A stretch of 64,000 nucleotides of DNA, from assembly GCA_037143795.1 (NCBI GenBank), contig JBAWXZ010000017.1, positions 1-64,000 on the forward strand, given 5' to 3'. Below the pieces are notes generated by a model. The model saw only the letters and a list, made by a program, of their open reading frames with translations, had not been told where the DNA came from and did no database searches. The position numbers and the translations under genes were made by a program. Positions within the stretch are counted from its first letter, which is position 1, and each line of letters begins with the position of its first letter. Shown piece by piece: positions 1 through 8,806 of this stretch. The DNA comes from Firm-13 sp037143795. Its GTDB lineage: Bacteria; Bacillota; Clostridia; Saccharofermentanales; Saccharofermentanaceae.

Positions 1-1
1 C

Positions 2-253
2 CAGTGGACTGCCAACGACTACTCGGTAATTTATGACGCCAATGGCGGAACCGGAGAGCAGACCGACAGCACCGTCTACCATATCGGTGATACCGTAACC
101 GTTTTGGATGAGGAAACAATGACCTATAACGGCTACACCTTTGCCGGATGGAACACAGCAGCTAACGGCTCAGGGACAACCTATTCACCGGCTGCAACAT
201 TTACAATGGGCAGCGCCGATGTGGTTCTCTTTGCTCAGTGGAATTTGTTATAA
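2..253 (+). CDS. C-terminal end of an InlB B-repeat (Flg_new) surface protein, partial
   Basis: The reading frame enters from the left edge and runs to TAA at 251-253, giving 83 residues with no start in the window. The visible part is one Listeria-Bacteroides (InlB B) repeat: Y-D-A-N-G-G-T-G near the front, then N-G-Y-T-F-A-G-W-N-T, a G-x-x-Y-x-P-A-A-T-F stretch and a final L-F-A-Q-W. This repeat is a beta-grasp-like module that occurs in tandem in secreted or wall-attached proteins of Gram-positive bacteria. The protein stops right after the repeat, with no LPxTG or membrane anchor, so attachment, if any, must lie further upstream. The ligand and the rest of the protein are unknown. Confidence 0.85.
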   Translation, partial: QWTANDYSVIYDANGGTGEQTDSTVYHIGDTVTVLDEETMTYNGYTFAGWNTAANGSGTTYSPAATFTMGSADVVLFAQWNLL

Positions 254-656
254 TTTAAGCAGAATAAAGACGAAAATAACGCACAGCTTTTCAGTCCGAG
301 ATCTTACCTTTGGTATTTGGTTGAGTTAATTTTGAGCCTCCCAGCTAAAAAACAAAATTCGTCCGTTCTTCGCAACATATTGTGATATTAGAGTTATAAT
401 ATAAATGTAAATAGAGACTCTCATGTCCGCCTGAGTATCTGCAAACTGCACGTACCTGGTTTATGGCAATTGATTTCTGGCTCGTCTATTCATATTATTA
501 GACTTGGAGCACTTTCCTATATACCGATCCTTTTCTTACCGGTTCTTCATTGATTTTCCTTTCTTACCGCACTTGACTTAACTGGGGTTACTTGTTCTTA
601 CATCCTAGGGCCTAAAGGCTATGCTTTTAGTTTAAAGATGAAGGGAGATGAGCACC
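254..656. other. Non-coding gap after the surface-protein gene
   Basis: About 400 bases without a convincing gene. No strong T-tailed hairpin is seen directly after the surface-protein stop. A near-direct repeat with the core TTTCTTACCG occurs around 530 and 560, and a short hairpin (CTAAAGG...CTTTTAG) lies near 610-632. Neither has a recognised role. The promoter of the next gene is probably here but no clear -35/-10 pair was found. Confidence 0.5.
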
Positions 657-1658
657 ATGTTGACACATTCAAATGCTTTTATTCCCAAAATGAACGAAGA
701 AGAAAGACAGTGCTTTGATGATTATGCAGATCAGCTTTTTACATGTGATTTGCAGATTGCAATCCGGCCGAATGCTTTTCTGTCCCCTGACATCAGGGAA
801 CTCGAAAACCAGATACACCATCTGATTTTTTCCTATAATTCGTATGGATGCATAAATCTTGACAAGTCGGCCAGCTTCCATCTTGCTGTTAAGTCTGCAG
901 ATAACGTGTTGCTTTACGAGACCCATTACCACCGGCATGAAGAGCCGAGTAATGTCCTGTGGGACGAACGGCGGCTTTGGCTCGACCGGAATGCCGAGTA
1001 TTTTATTGAAATTGTTCTTGATGATCTCTGCGGAAAAACGCTCGATTTCTGGTATTGGCTTGAGGAGAGCGATGCTTCCTTCTGGAGTGATGTCGAAATG
1101 AAAGGATTTTTGCATTGTGACATTGATCCTCAAGTTGCGGCCTGCTTTCGTAAAGGCGGCACAAGCGAGGCTGTGTTTGTCAGCACGCTAGATCTTCCGT
1201 CGGAGAATGAGGATTGGTTTGATGGAACCTGTGAAGCCGATCTAATGACAGCCGACTGGTTTTCGATGAGTATTGATGTGTACAATCAAGGCTTGTGGGA
1301 TAAGATAGTAGCACCGGCACTTCAGATTGCAGCGGTCAATTATACTGATCTCAATCCCAATCTTTCCCTTATTGAAAAAATTACGGACGAACGCAGTACG
1401 GATAAAGCTGCAGTAAGCTTTGCTGAGCATAGGATTCGTTTCTATCCCAGGATTGAGGTCAGCGCCGGTAATAAATATTTACTCGAGAAATCAATCCGTG
1501 AAATCCTGCAGCTGCTTTCCGAAACTGATGCGGGTTATTATAGTGCGCAGACATATACCGGGTATTTTTATAACAAAAAGAGTCTGTACCTGGAAATCTG
1601 GGATTTCAACCCGGATACGTTCGAACTGGTTATTTCCCATACCAAACCGCTTAAATGA
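657..1658 (+). CDS. Hypothetical protein, 333 aa
   Basis: I do not recognise a family. The protein is acidic, soluble, rich in Trp, Tyr and Phe, and has no signal peptide or membrane segment. The middle contains W-Y-W-L-E-E-S-D-A-S-F-W, and the C-terminal third looks like an alpha/beta domain ending near residue 333. An upstream ATG at 648 is possible but sits only one base after the AAGGGA ribosome site at 641-646. The ATG at 657 has about nine bases of spacing and was chosen for that reason. It is a single gene between gaps of roughly 400 and 230 bases. The open frame is long and shows ordinary codon use, so it is probably real, but no function can be given. Confidence 0.65.
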   Translation: MLTHSNAFIPKMNEEERQCFDDYADQLFTCDLQIAIRPNAFLSPDIRELENQIHHLIFSYNSYGCINLDKSASFHLAVKSADNVLLYETHYHRHEEPSNVLWDERRLWLDRNAEYFIEIVLDDLCGKTLDFWYWLEESDASFWSDVEMKGFLHCDIDPQVAACFRKGGTSEAVFVSTLDLPSENEDWFDGTCEADLMTADWFSMSIDVYNQGLWDKIVAPALQIAAVNYTDLNPNLSLIEKITDERSTDKAAVSFAEHRIRFYPRIEVSAGNKYLLEKSIREILQLLSETDAGYYSAQTYTGYFYNKKSLYLEIWDFNPDTFELVISHTKPLK

Positions 1659-1891
1659 AATCTTTATAGATTGATCCATCGTACTGATTATTTACTGCAT
1701 ATCCTGCAATGTATTCATACAACTTTGTCCGGGCATGCGGGTTGATTAATTTATATACATACAACCTTTGCTTTTCGGATTAAAAAACGAGAGCAGGAAC
1801 GACGGTTGACGCTAAAAAGACTGGAGGATTTATAAATCTTAAGTTACAATTATAGCGAAAATACGAAATTCTTTTTGCGAGGAGAATACAT

Positions 1892-3499
1892 ATGAGCGGT
1901 GAATCTTCTGATATCCGGAAATCAATTGAAAGTGGAAATACTTCAATCGGAATTGAATTGGGATCAACACGAATTAAAACAGTCCTTATAGGTGAAGGGT
2001 ACACACCTATAGCCTCAGGTAGTTATGACTGGGAAAACAGCAACATCAACAATATGTGGACGTATAGTATTGAGGATATCTGGAAAGGCCTGCAGGGCAG
2101 TTATCAGGCGATGGTTAACAGTGTAAGTGACAAATATGGGATCGAAATAAAGTCATCCAGATCGATCGGTATCAGCGCCATGATGCATGGCTATATGGTT
2201 TTTGACAAGAATGCTGAATTGCTAACGCCGTTCCGTACATGGAGAAACAATTATACAGGACAGGCATCCGCCGAATTAACGGAATTGTTTAATTATCCTA
2301 TTCCGCAGAGATGGAGTATCGCCCATCTTTATCAATCCATCTTAGGCCGGGAGTCACATGTGCCGGATATTGAATACCTGACGACCCTGTCCGGTTATCT
2401 TCACTGGAAATTGACTGGCAGGAAGGTCATGGGGGTAGGAGAGGCATCCGGCATGTTCCCCATTGACCTGAAGACAAAAGGATTCAATGCAGAAATGATT
2501 GCAAAGTTTGACCGGCATATCGGTGCGTATAATTTCCCATGGAAACTTAAGAATATTCTGCCGGATGTATTGGTTGCAGGGGAAAAAGCAGGGGAGTTGT
2601 CTTTGGAAGGCGCTAAACTTCTTGATATATCCGGTAATCTTGTATCCGGTATACCGCTTTGCCCGCCTGAAGGCGATGCAGGGACAGGAATGGTTGCAAC
2701 GAACAGTATTGCAGTCAGAACCGGTAATGTATCAGCTGGAACATCTGTTTTTGCCATGGTTGTGCTCGAAAAAGACCTGTCCAAAGCTTATCCCGAAATT
2801 GATCAGGTGACGACTCCTGACGGGAATCTGGTCGCCATGGTCCATTCAAACAACTGCACATCGAATTATGATGCCTGGATCGGCCTTTTCGGCGAGGCAG
2901 TTAAGGCACTGGGCATGGATGTCTCAAAAGGGAAGCTTTATGATACCCTTCTCGGCGCGGCACTTAAGGGCGACCCTGACTGCGGCGGCTTACTGTCATA
3001 TGGATATTTGTCCGGTGAACATATCACAGGATTTGAAGAAGGCCGCCCTTTGTTTGTCTGTTCACCCGGCAGCAGTTTCAATTTGAATAACTTCATGCGT
3101 GTCAATTTATTCACATCCCTGGGTGCCCTTAGAACAGGACTGAATATTCTGTTTGAAAAGGAAAGTGTACAGGTTGATGAAATCAGAGGTCATGGCGGGT
3201 TCTTCAAAACTAAGGAAGTCGGACAAAAAATAATGGCCGCGGCAACCAATGTGCCAATATCCATTATGGAAACAGCCGGAGAGGGCGGAGCCTGGGGCAT
3301 TGCCCTGCTGGCAGCTTTCATGGCCGATAAAGCGCAGGGCGAGACACTGGATGGCTTCCTGGGTAAAAAAGTATTTGCAGGACAGCTTGGATCCCGTATT
3401 GATCCTGACAAGAGGGATGTTGAAGGTTTCAATATATTCATGCAGCGCTATACAAAGGGATTGCCTATCGAAAGAGCCGCGGTGGAATGTTTGATATAA
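1892..3499 (+). CDS. FGGY-family carbohydrate kinase (xylulokinase-like)
   Basis: This is an ATP-dependent sugar kinase of the FGGY family in the ASKHA superfamily, 535 aa. The N-terminal phosphate-binding loop is G-I-E-L-G-S-T-R-I-K at about 20-29. A likely catalytic Asp is D262, in G-D-A-G-T-G. The second nucleotide-binding region follows at about 276-290 (T-G-N-V-S-A-G-T-S), and the adenosine-binding G-E-G-G-A-W-G motif lies near residue 470. The ATG follows a clear GCGAGGAG site. The first 16 residues extend ahead of the usual FGGY start. No isomerase or transporter adjoins it, so the substrate is open; the FucI-like and transketolase genes at 13-18 kb could be partners. It ends 28 bases before a hairpin terminator shared with the opposing gene. 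Confidence 0.9.
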   Translation: MSGESSDIRKSIESGNTSIGIELGSTRIKTVLIGEGYTPIASGSYDWENSNINNMWTYSIEDIWKGLQGSYQAMVNSVSDKYGIEIKSSRSIGISAMMHGYMVFDKNAELLTPFRTWRNNYTGQASAELTELFNYPIPQRWSIAHLYQSILGRESHVPDIEYLTTLSGYLHWKLTGRKVMGVGEASGMFPIDLKTKGFNAEMIAKFDRHIGAYNFPWKLKNILPDVLVAGEKAGELSLEGAKLLDISGNLVSGIPLCPPEGDAGTGMVATNSIAVRTGNVSAGTSVFAMVVLEKDLSKAYPEIDQVTTPDGNLVAMVHSNNCTSNYDAWIGLFGEAVKALGMDVSKGKLYDTLLGAALKGDPDCGGLLSYGYLSGEHITGFEEGRPLFVCSPGSSFNLNNFMRVNLFTSLGALRTGLNILFEKESVQVDEIRGHGGFFKTKEVGQKIMAAATNVPISIMETAGEGGAWGIALLAAFMADKAQGETLDGFLGKKVFAGQLGSRIDPDKRDVEGFNIFMQRYTKGLPIERAAVECLI

Positions 3500-3527
3500 A
3501 TTGCATATAAGGTTCGGACAACAAAAA

Positions 3528-3594
3528 GCGAAGCCTGCAGTATATCGTCCTCTAGATAACCGGTGGGTATATCAGGACGGTCTGCAGGCTTCGC
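3528..3594 (-). terminator. Convergent hairpin terminator between kinase and opposing gene
   Basis: A perfect 13-bp stem, GCGAAGCCTGCAG at 3528-3540 against CTGCAGGCTTCGC at 3582-3594, with additional pairing inside. Read on the minus strand the stem is followed by CTTTTTG, so it suits the minus-strand gene ending at 3647. On the plus strand the tail is only AT-rich, so termination of the kinase transcript is less certain. Confidence 0.75.
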
Positions 3595-3646
3595 ATTAAT
3601 TATAAATGTGTGTAAGCGGACCTGATTTCTCAATCCGCCGCTTCTT

Positions 3647-4174
3647 TTATTCTTCTGTTACTGCAGCAACAGCAACTTTTTTAACGGCCGCTTTACGGGG
3701 GGTTTTTGCCTTTTTGACAGGTACAACCACAACTGCGGCGGCTTTTTTGAGGGCTTCGGGATGCCATTTCTCATAACCCTTCGTGCGGGAAAACGCCGTT
3801 GATCCTATAATGTCAAAGCCTGTGATGTCAAGGCCGGCTTTCTTCAGTCCAAGCAGCTGGTTCTGATCAATAAAGAGACGGTCGCACTGGGGACATGATC
3901 GGAGAAGTACTTTAAGTGCAATGACAGCGCCGCCTTTTTTGTCCCTTGAATATTCAAGCATGGCCATTCTTTTGTTCATCATGTAACGATCAAAAGGACA
4001 GTCTGACGGATCGTTGCTGTTCAATATTCTAACGTAAGGAACTACCTTCAGCGGACGTACTGTATTTGCTGCAGCACGCTTTTCTGCTTCTGCAGTCAGC
4101 TGTAAATCGTGTTCCTGTTCAGCGGTCAGAAAATTGTCTTCGTGTTCGGTGGTTACTAATGTGTCTTCCTGCAT
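3647..4174 (-). CDS. Hypothetical protein with Cys pairs and a histone-like Lys/Ala/Val tail
   Basis: 175 aa. The start was placed at 4174 because a GGAGGA site lies eight bases upstream; a longer frame to 4231 has none. The N-terminal 45 residues are acidic and Gln/Glu-rich. The core has C-P-F-D early and S-C-P-Q-C-D-R-L-F later, which could bind a metal, though only three Cys are in good positions. The last 35 residues are a low-complexity basic tail of Lys, Ala, Val and Pro, similar in composition to bacterial histone H1-like tails that bind DNA or RNA. No family was recognised. It is a single gene facing the FGGY kinase. A nucleic-acid role is only an inference from the tail. Confidence 0.65.
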   Translation of the reverse strand: MQEDTLVTTEHEDNFLTAEQEHDLQLTAEAEKRAAANTVRPLKVVPYVRILNSNDPSDCPFDRYMMNKRMAMLEYSRDKKGGAVIALKVLLRSCPQCDRLFIDQNQLLGLKKAGLDITGFDIIGSTAFSRTKGYEKWHPEALKKAAAVVVVPVKKAKTPRKAAVKKVAVAAVTEE

Positions 4175-4461
4175 GAAATTTATCCTCCGTATTTTGACAG
4201 CAAAATGCTTGCTGTTCAGGTTGTTTATCAATAAACATTATATCATTCATAACAATTATACCATATTTTACAGCAGAAAGATAAGTAATCGTGTGAACAA
4301 TATACAATTTAGTCCCCAAAGGCCTGTAAAAGGTTGAAATTTCAATAAAAAGAGGGTTCTGATGATCAGCTTCTGCCGGTAGATTCGTATGCCATTCGTG
4401 ATAAAATAGAAAGATATGAATATTTCCCTCATCCCAGGCAAATGTACGAGGAGAATAATGT

Positions 4462-5124
4462 ATGACTATGACTATTCACGACAAAATCATTAAAAAGGCG
4501 GCTGCAGAAGTACTGGTTCCTTTAGGGGTTTTTCAAAAAGGACAATCCCGGACATGGATTGACGATAACGGCTGGTTTCTTACCATTATAGAGTTCCGGC
4601 CAAGTGACTGGGGAAAAGGCGTCCATCTGTATGTCGGCTTGCATTACCTTTGGAATAACAGGGACACTCTTGCGATTGATTACGGCGGTGATGATCCATA
4701 CCGTGCTGAATATACAGGCAACGATGATAAATTTTACACGGACATGACGGAACTTGCAAATTTCGCCAGAGAGAAAGTGTTGTATTACCGTGCATTTACC
4801 GAAATTGCTTATGCAAGGAATATGATTGTTAAAAATAATGCGGTATATCCGTGGAGCACATGGGACAAAATGATGGTCTGCTTTTTGAACTCGGACGTTG
4901 CACGCGGCAGGAGTCTTTACAATCAGGCTGTGGCCGGGACGAAGGATGACTACAGGGATTGGGCACAGGAAATTCAGGACCGTGCCATGCACCGGATAGC
5001 TCCGATATTAAGCAATCATGACAGCCTCAAAAAATATGTTTTATCTTCTATCCAGGATAGCCGGTGCTGCTGGCGTAAAAAGAGCAGTATGATTAAGTTG
5101 AAAATTGATGAGACTTACGGGTGA
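4462..5124 (+). CDS. DUF4304-like hypothetical protein
   Basis: 220 aa, soluble. The first 110 residues have the pattern of the DUF4304 family: an N-terminal helix, then G-V-F-Q-K-G-Q-S-R-T-W, a strand with W-F-L-T-I-I-E-F-R-P-S and V-H-L-Y-V-G-L-H-Y-L-W. Proteins of this type are common in bacteria and have no established function. The rest is helical and ends in a basic segment with a Cys pair (R-C-C-W-R-K-K). A GAGGAG site lies eight bases before the ATG. It stands alone, 67 bases before the large phosphorylase gene, and could share its transcript. The family call is tentative because it rests on overall pattern only. Confidence 0.6.
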   Translation: MTMTIHDKIIKKAAAEVLVPLGVFQKGQSRTWIDDNGWFLTIIEFRPSDWGKGVHLYVGLHYLWNNRDTLAIDYGGDDPYRAEYTGNDDKFYTDMTELANFAREKVLYYRAFTEIAYARNMIVKNNAVYPWSTWDKMMVCFLNSDVARGRSLYNQAVAGTKDDYRDWAQEIQDRAMHRIAPILSNHDSLKKYVLSSIQDSRCCWRKKSSMIKLKIDETYG

Positions 5125-5191
5125 TTGCGGTATAGAACCAATGCGTTATCTTTGATCATCTGAAACAGTAAATGAAGTAAGGGGTGGGCCA

Positions 5192-8100
5192 ATGCCTAAA
5201 CGTTTAGTGGATCAAAAATTTGTCTTTGACAATTTCAGCGCTCTTCCGCCTTTTGCAAGTTTTCTTCCGGGTGTCTGCGGAATCCAGGGTGTTCCGCTTT
5301 GGGCGTTCTATATTAACCGGGGACAATGCATCGCAAGCTTTGGTGTTGAGAATAAGGACCATGCAATCATGGAATTCAGTCCGGCGGTTGTTGCATTCGA
5401 AGACACGGCACGTAAGGGTTTTCGTACATTTGTAAAAGCCGGAGGGCAGTGCTTCGAACCATTTTCTCAACCGGGGGCAGGGGTGACAGGCAAGATGCAT
5501 GTGAATACAAACAGCATCACGATTGAGGAATTCCGAAATGATTCACAGTTAAGATTCTCTGTAACATACTTTCTTTTACCGGAGGAAAATCTGGGATCTC
5601 TTGTACGCATAGTTACCGTGGAAAACCTGGCAGCTTATCCCCGGGAGATTGAGGTTCTGGATGGTATGGCGCGTATTATTCCTTATGGAATATCCAACAG
5701 TGAGTTTAAGGAAATGGCAAATCTGTTCAAGAGTTTTGCTGCTGTAAATGGTCTTGAAAAGGGAATTCCATTTTTTGCCACAAGATCAAGTCTGGAGGAT
5801 TCCGCTGAAGTATCCGCGATTAAGGGCGGGTACTTTTACTGTACAGCCATAGACGGCGAAGTCTTTGCACCAATCTGCGATCCCTGCCTTGTATTCGGAC
5901 AGGATACCGGTCTGACTGTACCCGGCCCTTTTTACGAGCTGGGATCTAAGACTTTGAGTGAATCGCCCCAGTACTGCGACAACAAGATTCCATGCGCCTT
6001 CACACCGCTTTCCTTTACACTTCCGGCAGGTGCGAAGAAAGGATTTCATACGCTGATCGGTTACGCACCGGACGAGAGCCTTGTCTGGGCGCATAAAGAA
6101 CAGTTCGTAAACAAAGAATGGATCAGTCAAAAGCTGAAAAGGGCCCAGGAGATTACGTGCGGATTGACATTTGAGGCAGATACCCATACGGCTTTACCAA
6201 TGTTTGACGCATATATCGGCCAGTGTTATCTGGACAATCTTCTCAGGGGCGGCTGGCCGTATGTGCTTGCCGATGCAGACAATAGAAAAGTGCTGCATTT
6301 ATATTCACGCAAACACGGAGACCTGGAGAGGGATTACAATTTTTTTCAAACCGAGGCAGGTTTTTATTCCCAGGGTAACGGCAATTTCAGGGATGTCTGC
6401 CAGAACCGCAGAAGTGAAATACTGTTTCACCCTGAGATCGGTGATTTTGATGTCCGCACCTTTGCCAATTTGCTTCAAATTGACGGATACAATCCACTGG
6501 AGCTCAGGCCTTCGCTTTTTCGCCTCCCCAAAGAAGCGGAAGAAGATTTCCGCAGGATATGCCTGCATGCTTTTTCAGCAGGGACTAATATCAGCTGTCT
6601 GGCCGACATCCTGAAAAAGGGTGCGACACCAGGTGATATTTGCAGGATTATCACAGATCATTCCATAAATTTGGATATACCCCTTGCAGATTTTGTGGAT
6701 GAGACTCTCCTGCTTTGTGTTCAGGAGCAGCAGGCTGCATTCAAGGAAGGGTATTGGAGTGATCACTGGACGTATATGCCTGAGTTGGTCAGAAGCTATC
6801 TTCAGATATTTCCTGAAAATAAGAACAGTCTTTTTTTTGAAAAAAAGATTATTCGTTTTTATGACAGTCCGGCCTTTGTACTGCCCCGCAGTCAAAAATA
6901 CGGCATCCAAAACGGCAGAGTCCGCCAGTTCGGCTCCTGTATTGCAGACCCCGATAAGAATTGGGACCAGGTGGAGACTCACTGGCTTAAGAATGAAAAA
7001 GGTGAAACAGCATGCACAACACTCTTCGGTAAGCTGTATCACCTGGCAGTTATCAAATGCGCAACGCTGGACCCGCTGCAAATGGGAATTGAGATGGAAG
7101 GAGGAAAGCCGGGCTGGAATGATGCGTTCAACGGACTTCCCGGACTTCTGGGCAGCAGCACGTCAGAGACCGTAGAATTACTGGGTCTGGTTAAAGACCT
7201 TCAGAATTATTTGCACGGGGCTCCGGAAAAACTGGATTTACCGGGACAAATAGCGGCACTGGGAGAATCCCTTGACAAACTTATTGAGGAAAGGCTTTTA
7301 GGCAATATATCAGCATATTCCTTTTGGGATAAGTCTTCTTCATTACGGGAAGACTGGCGTGCAAATACCCGGCTAGCACTGTCTTCTGCAAATCAGGCTG
7401 TTCCGGCCCTGCAAATTGCATTGCAGCTTCAAAATATGGAGAAGCTTCTTGAACAGGGCCTCGCGCGCGCCGCCCGGCATGCTTCAATCATTCCCACGTA
7501 TTTTACATATGATGCTGTCGGATTTGTACCAGTAGTCGACAGTAATAGCAAGACCGTGTTTACGCCTTACGGTTTGCCTGCGGTAATGGTTGACCGGCTG
7601 GAAGTAAAAGTCCTGCCGGTATTTCTTGAGACACCTGCAAAACTGATTAAGTATCTGCCTGTTGAGCATGCCAGGAATCTTTATCAGAAGATTCGGTCAA
7701 GCGAGCTGTATGATTCAAAGCTGCTGATGTACAGGACATCCGTTTCCATAGAGTCGTTAAACATCGAATATGGACGTATCCGGTCTTTTACTCCGGGTTG
7801 GTTTGAGCGTGAAAGCATATTTATGCATATGGAGTATAAATATCTGCTTGGATTGTTTGATGCAGGTTTATATGATATTTTTTTCGAAGAAATGCCGCAT
7901 CTGCTTGTACCGTTCTTCGATCCTGCTGTATATGGCCGCAGCATCCTGGAGAATTCTTCCTTTATTGCATCGAGTGTCAATCCGGATCCATCCGTACATG
8001 GCCGCGGTTACATTGCCAGACTCAGCGGTTCCACAGCAGAGGTTATTTCCATGTGGCAGCGTATGTTTATAGGTAATATTTTATTTACTTATCACAGGGG

Positions 8101-8359
8101 AGATTTACAATTTTGCTTCCAGCCCAAAATACCGGGCGGGATGTTTACGGATGCCGGCCTTGTCAGTTTTCAGTTGTTCGGCTGTGAAGTACGGTACTTC
8201 AATCCTCATAGGAAAAATACTTTCGGAGAGAATGCAGCTCATATTATACAAATTCAGATTGACGGCACCCCCGTGTCATCTGACTGTTATCTGACAAGCC
8301 AATACGCATATAAATTTCGCAGCAGGAAACTGAAGCTGATTGAAGTTACCTTTGAATAA
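5192..8359 (+). CDS. GH94-type beta-glucan oligosaccharide phosphorylase (SOGP-like), 1055 aa
   Basis: A large cytoplasmic glycoside phosphorylase related to GH94. These enzymes split beta-glucosidic bonds with inorganic phosphate and release glucose 1-phosphate. Order: N-terminal beta-sandwich (about 1-300), linker helices, then an (alpha/alpha)6 catalytic barrel (about 340-900) with L-F-R-G-G-W-P-Y-V-L-like and K-P-G-W-N-D-A-F-N-G-L-P-G motifs. D644 in W-N-D is the likely general acid by comparison with the family. The length of about 1050-1100 aa fits 1,2-beta-oligoglucan phosphorylases better than cellobiose phosphorylases (about 800 aa). GH149 and GH161 enzymes are alternatives of similar size. 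No signal peptide, so oligosaccharides must be imported. AAGGGGTGG precedes the ATG. Its stop overlaps the opposing cupin gene by 14 bases. Confidence 0.85.
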   Translation: MPKRLVDQKFVFDNFSALPPFASFLPGVCGIQGVPLWAFYINRGQCIASFGVENKDHAIMEFSPAVVAFEDTARKGFRTFVKAGGQCFEPFSQPGAGVTGKMHVNTNSITIEEFRNDSQLRFSVTYFLLPEENLGSLVRIVTVENLAAYPREIEVLDGMARIIPYGISNSEFKEMANLFKSFAAVNGLEKGIPFFATRSSLEDSAEVSAIKGGYFYCTAIDGEVFAPICDPCLVFGQDTGLTVPGPFYELGSKTLSESPQYCDNKIPCAFTPLSFTLPAGAKKGFHTLIGYAPDESLVWAHKEQFVNKEWISQKLKRAQEITCGLTFEADTHTALPMFDAYIGQCYLDNLLRGGWPYVLADADNRKVLHLYSRKHGDLERDYNFFQTEAGFYSQGNGNFRDVCQNRRSEILFHPEIGDFDVRTFANLLQIDGYNPLELRPSLFRLPKEAEEDFRRICLHAFSAGTNISCLADILKKGATPGDICRIITDHSINLDIPLADFVDETLLLCVQEQQAAFKEGYWSDHWTYMPELVRSYLQIFPENKNSLFFEKKIIRFYDSPAFVLPRSQKYGIQNGRVRQFGSCIADPDKNWDQVETHWLKNEKGETACTTLFGKLYHLAVIKCATLDPLQMGIEMEGGKPGWNDAFNGLPGLLGSSTSETVELLGLVKDLQNYLHGAPEKLDLPGQIAALGESLDKLIEERLLGNISAYSFWDKSSSLREDWRANTRLALSSANQAVPALQIALQLQNMEKLLEQGLARAARHASIIPTYFTYDAVGFVPVVDSNSKTVFTPYGLPAVMVDRLEVKVLPVFLETPAKLIKYLPVEHARNLYQKIRSSELYDSKLLMYRTSVSIESLNIEYGRIRSFTPGWFERESIFMHMEYKYLLGLFDAGLYDIFFEEMPHLLVPFFDPAVYGRSILENSSFIASSVNPDPSVHGRGYIARLSGSTAEVISMWQRMFIGNILFTYHRGDLQFCFQPKIPGGMFTDAGLVSFQLFGCEVRYFNPHRKNTFGENAAHIIQIQIDGTPVSSDCYLTSQYAYKFRSRKLKLIEVTFE

Positions 8360-8765
8360 TCACTTCAATCTCATGGTCCAGTTCATGATAGACACAGGCC
8401 ACGTTGAGGTTTTCCGTTATTTTAACCAGAGTCTTTTCCGACAGGGAGATGACCTGGTGCCATACCCCGGCATCAAGGCATACAGGCCGGTCGAGTAAAA
8501 ACACTTCATACTCACCGGGTGTCTCGTGTCCGGCTGTGATCAGCAGGCAGACGCCGCTCACCGGTTCGAAACTTTCCTTGGAATCAGGGTGATATTCCAG
8601 CTTGCGTGTTGATTTGCGGCTGAATTCCAGAAGGGCAATACGCCAGCCCGGGTTATTGCTTGTAACGAGGATTTCCCAGCCATCGGACATCTTTTCCGTG
8701 AACTGCAGTATGGTGCCGTACTTATTGAAAGCGGCATTGGTCAGCGTCTGAATTTTACAGGTCAT
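8346..8765 (-). CDS. AllA/ureidoglycolate-lyase-like cupin protein
   Basis: 139 aa, starting at the ATG at 8765, which has a GAAGGAG site six bases upstream; a longer frame to 8807 lacks one. The pattern fits the cupin fold of ureidoglycolate lyases and related small sugar-locus proteins: G-W-R-I-A-L-L-E-F, then E-Y-H-P-D-S-K-E-S-F-E-P-V-S-G near the middle, V-F-L-L-D-R-P and A-G-V-W-H-Q-V. His and Glu residues in these strands could bind a metal. It lies 41 bases after the 928-aa phosphorylase gene on the same strand and is probably co-transcribed. Given that neighbour, a role with sugars or aldonate-type compounds is more likely than purine degradation, but this is inference. Confidence 0.65.
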   Translation of the reverse strand: MTCKIQTLTNAAFNKYGTILQFTEKMSDGWEILVTSNNPGWRIALLEFSRKSTRKLEYHPDSKESFEPVSGVCLLITAGHETPGEYEVFLLDRPVCLDAGVWHQVISLSEKTLVKITENLNVACVYHELDHEIEVIIQR

Positions 8766-8806
8766 TATGTACTCCTTCATATCCGTGTTATCAGAAATTG
8801 ATACCA

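Noticed and set aside
669..1133. Long open frame opposite the hypothetical gene at 657
   Set aside because: It is the reverse shadow of a longer frame with a good ribosome site, and its own start has none.
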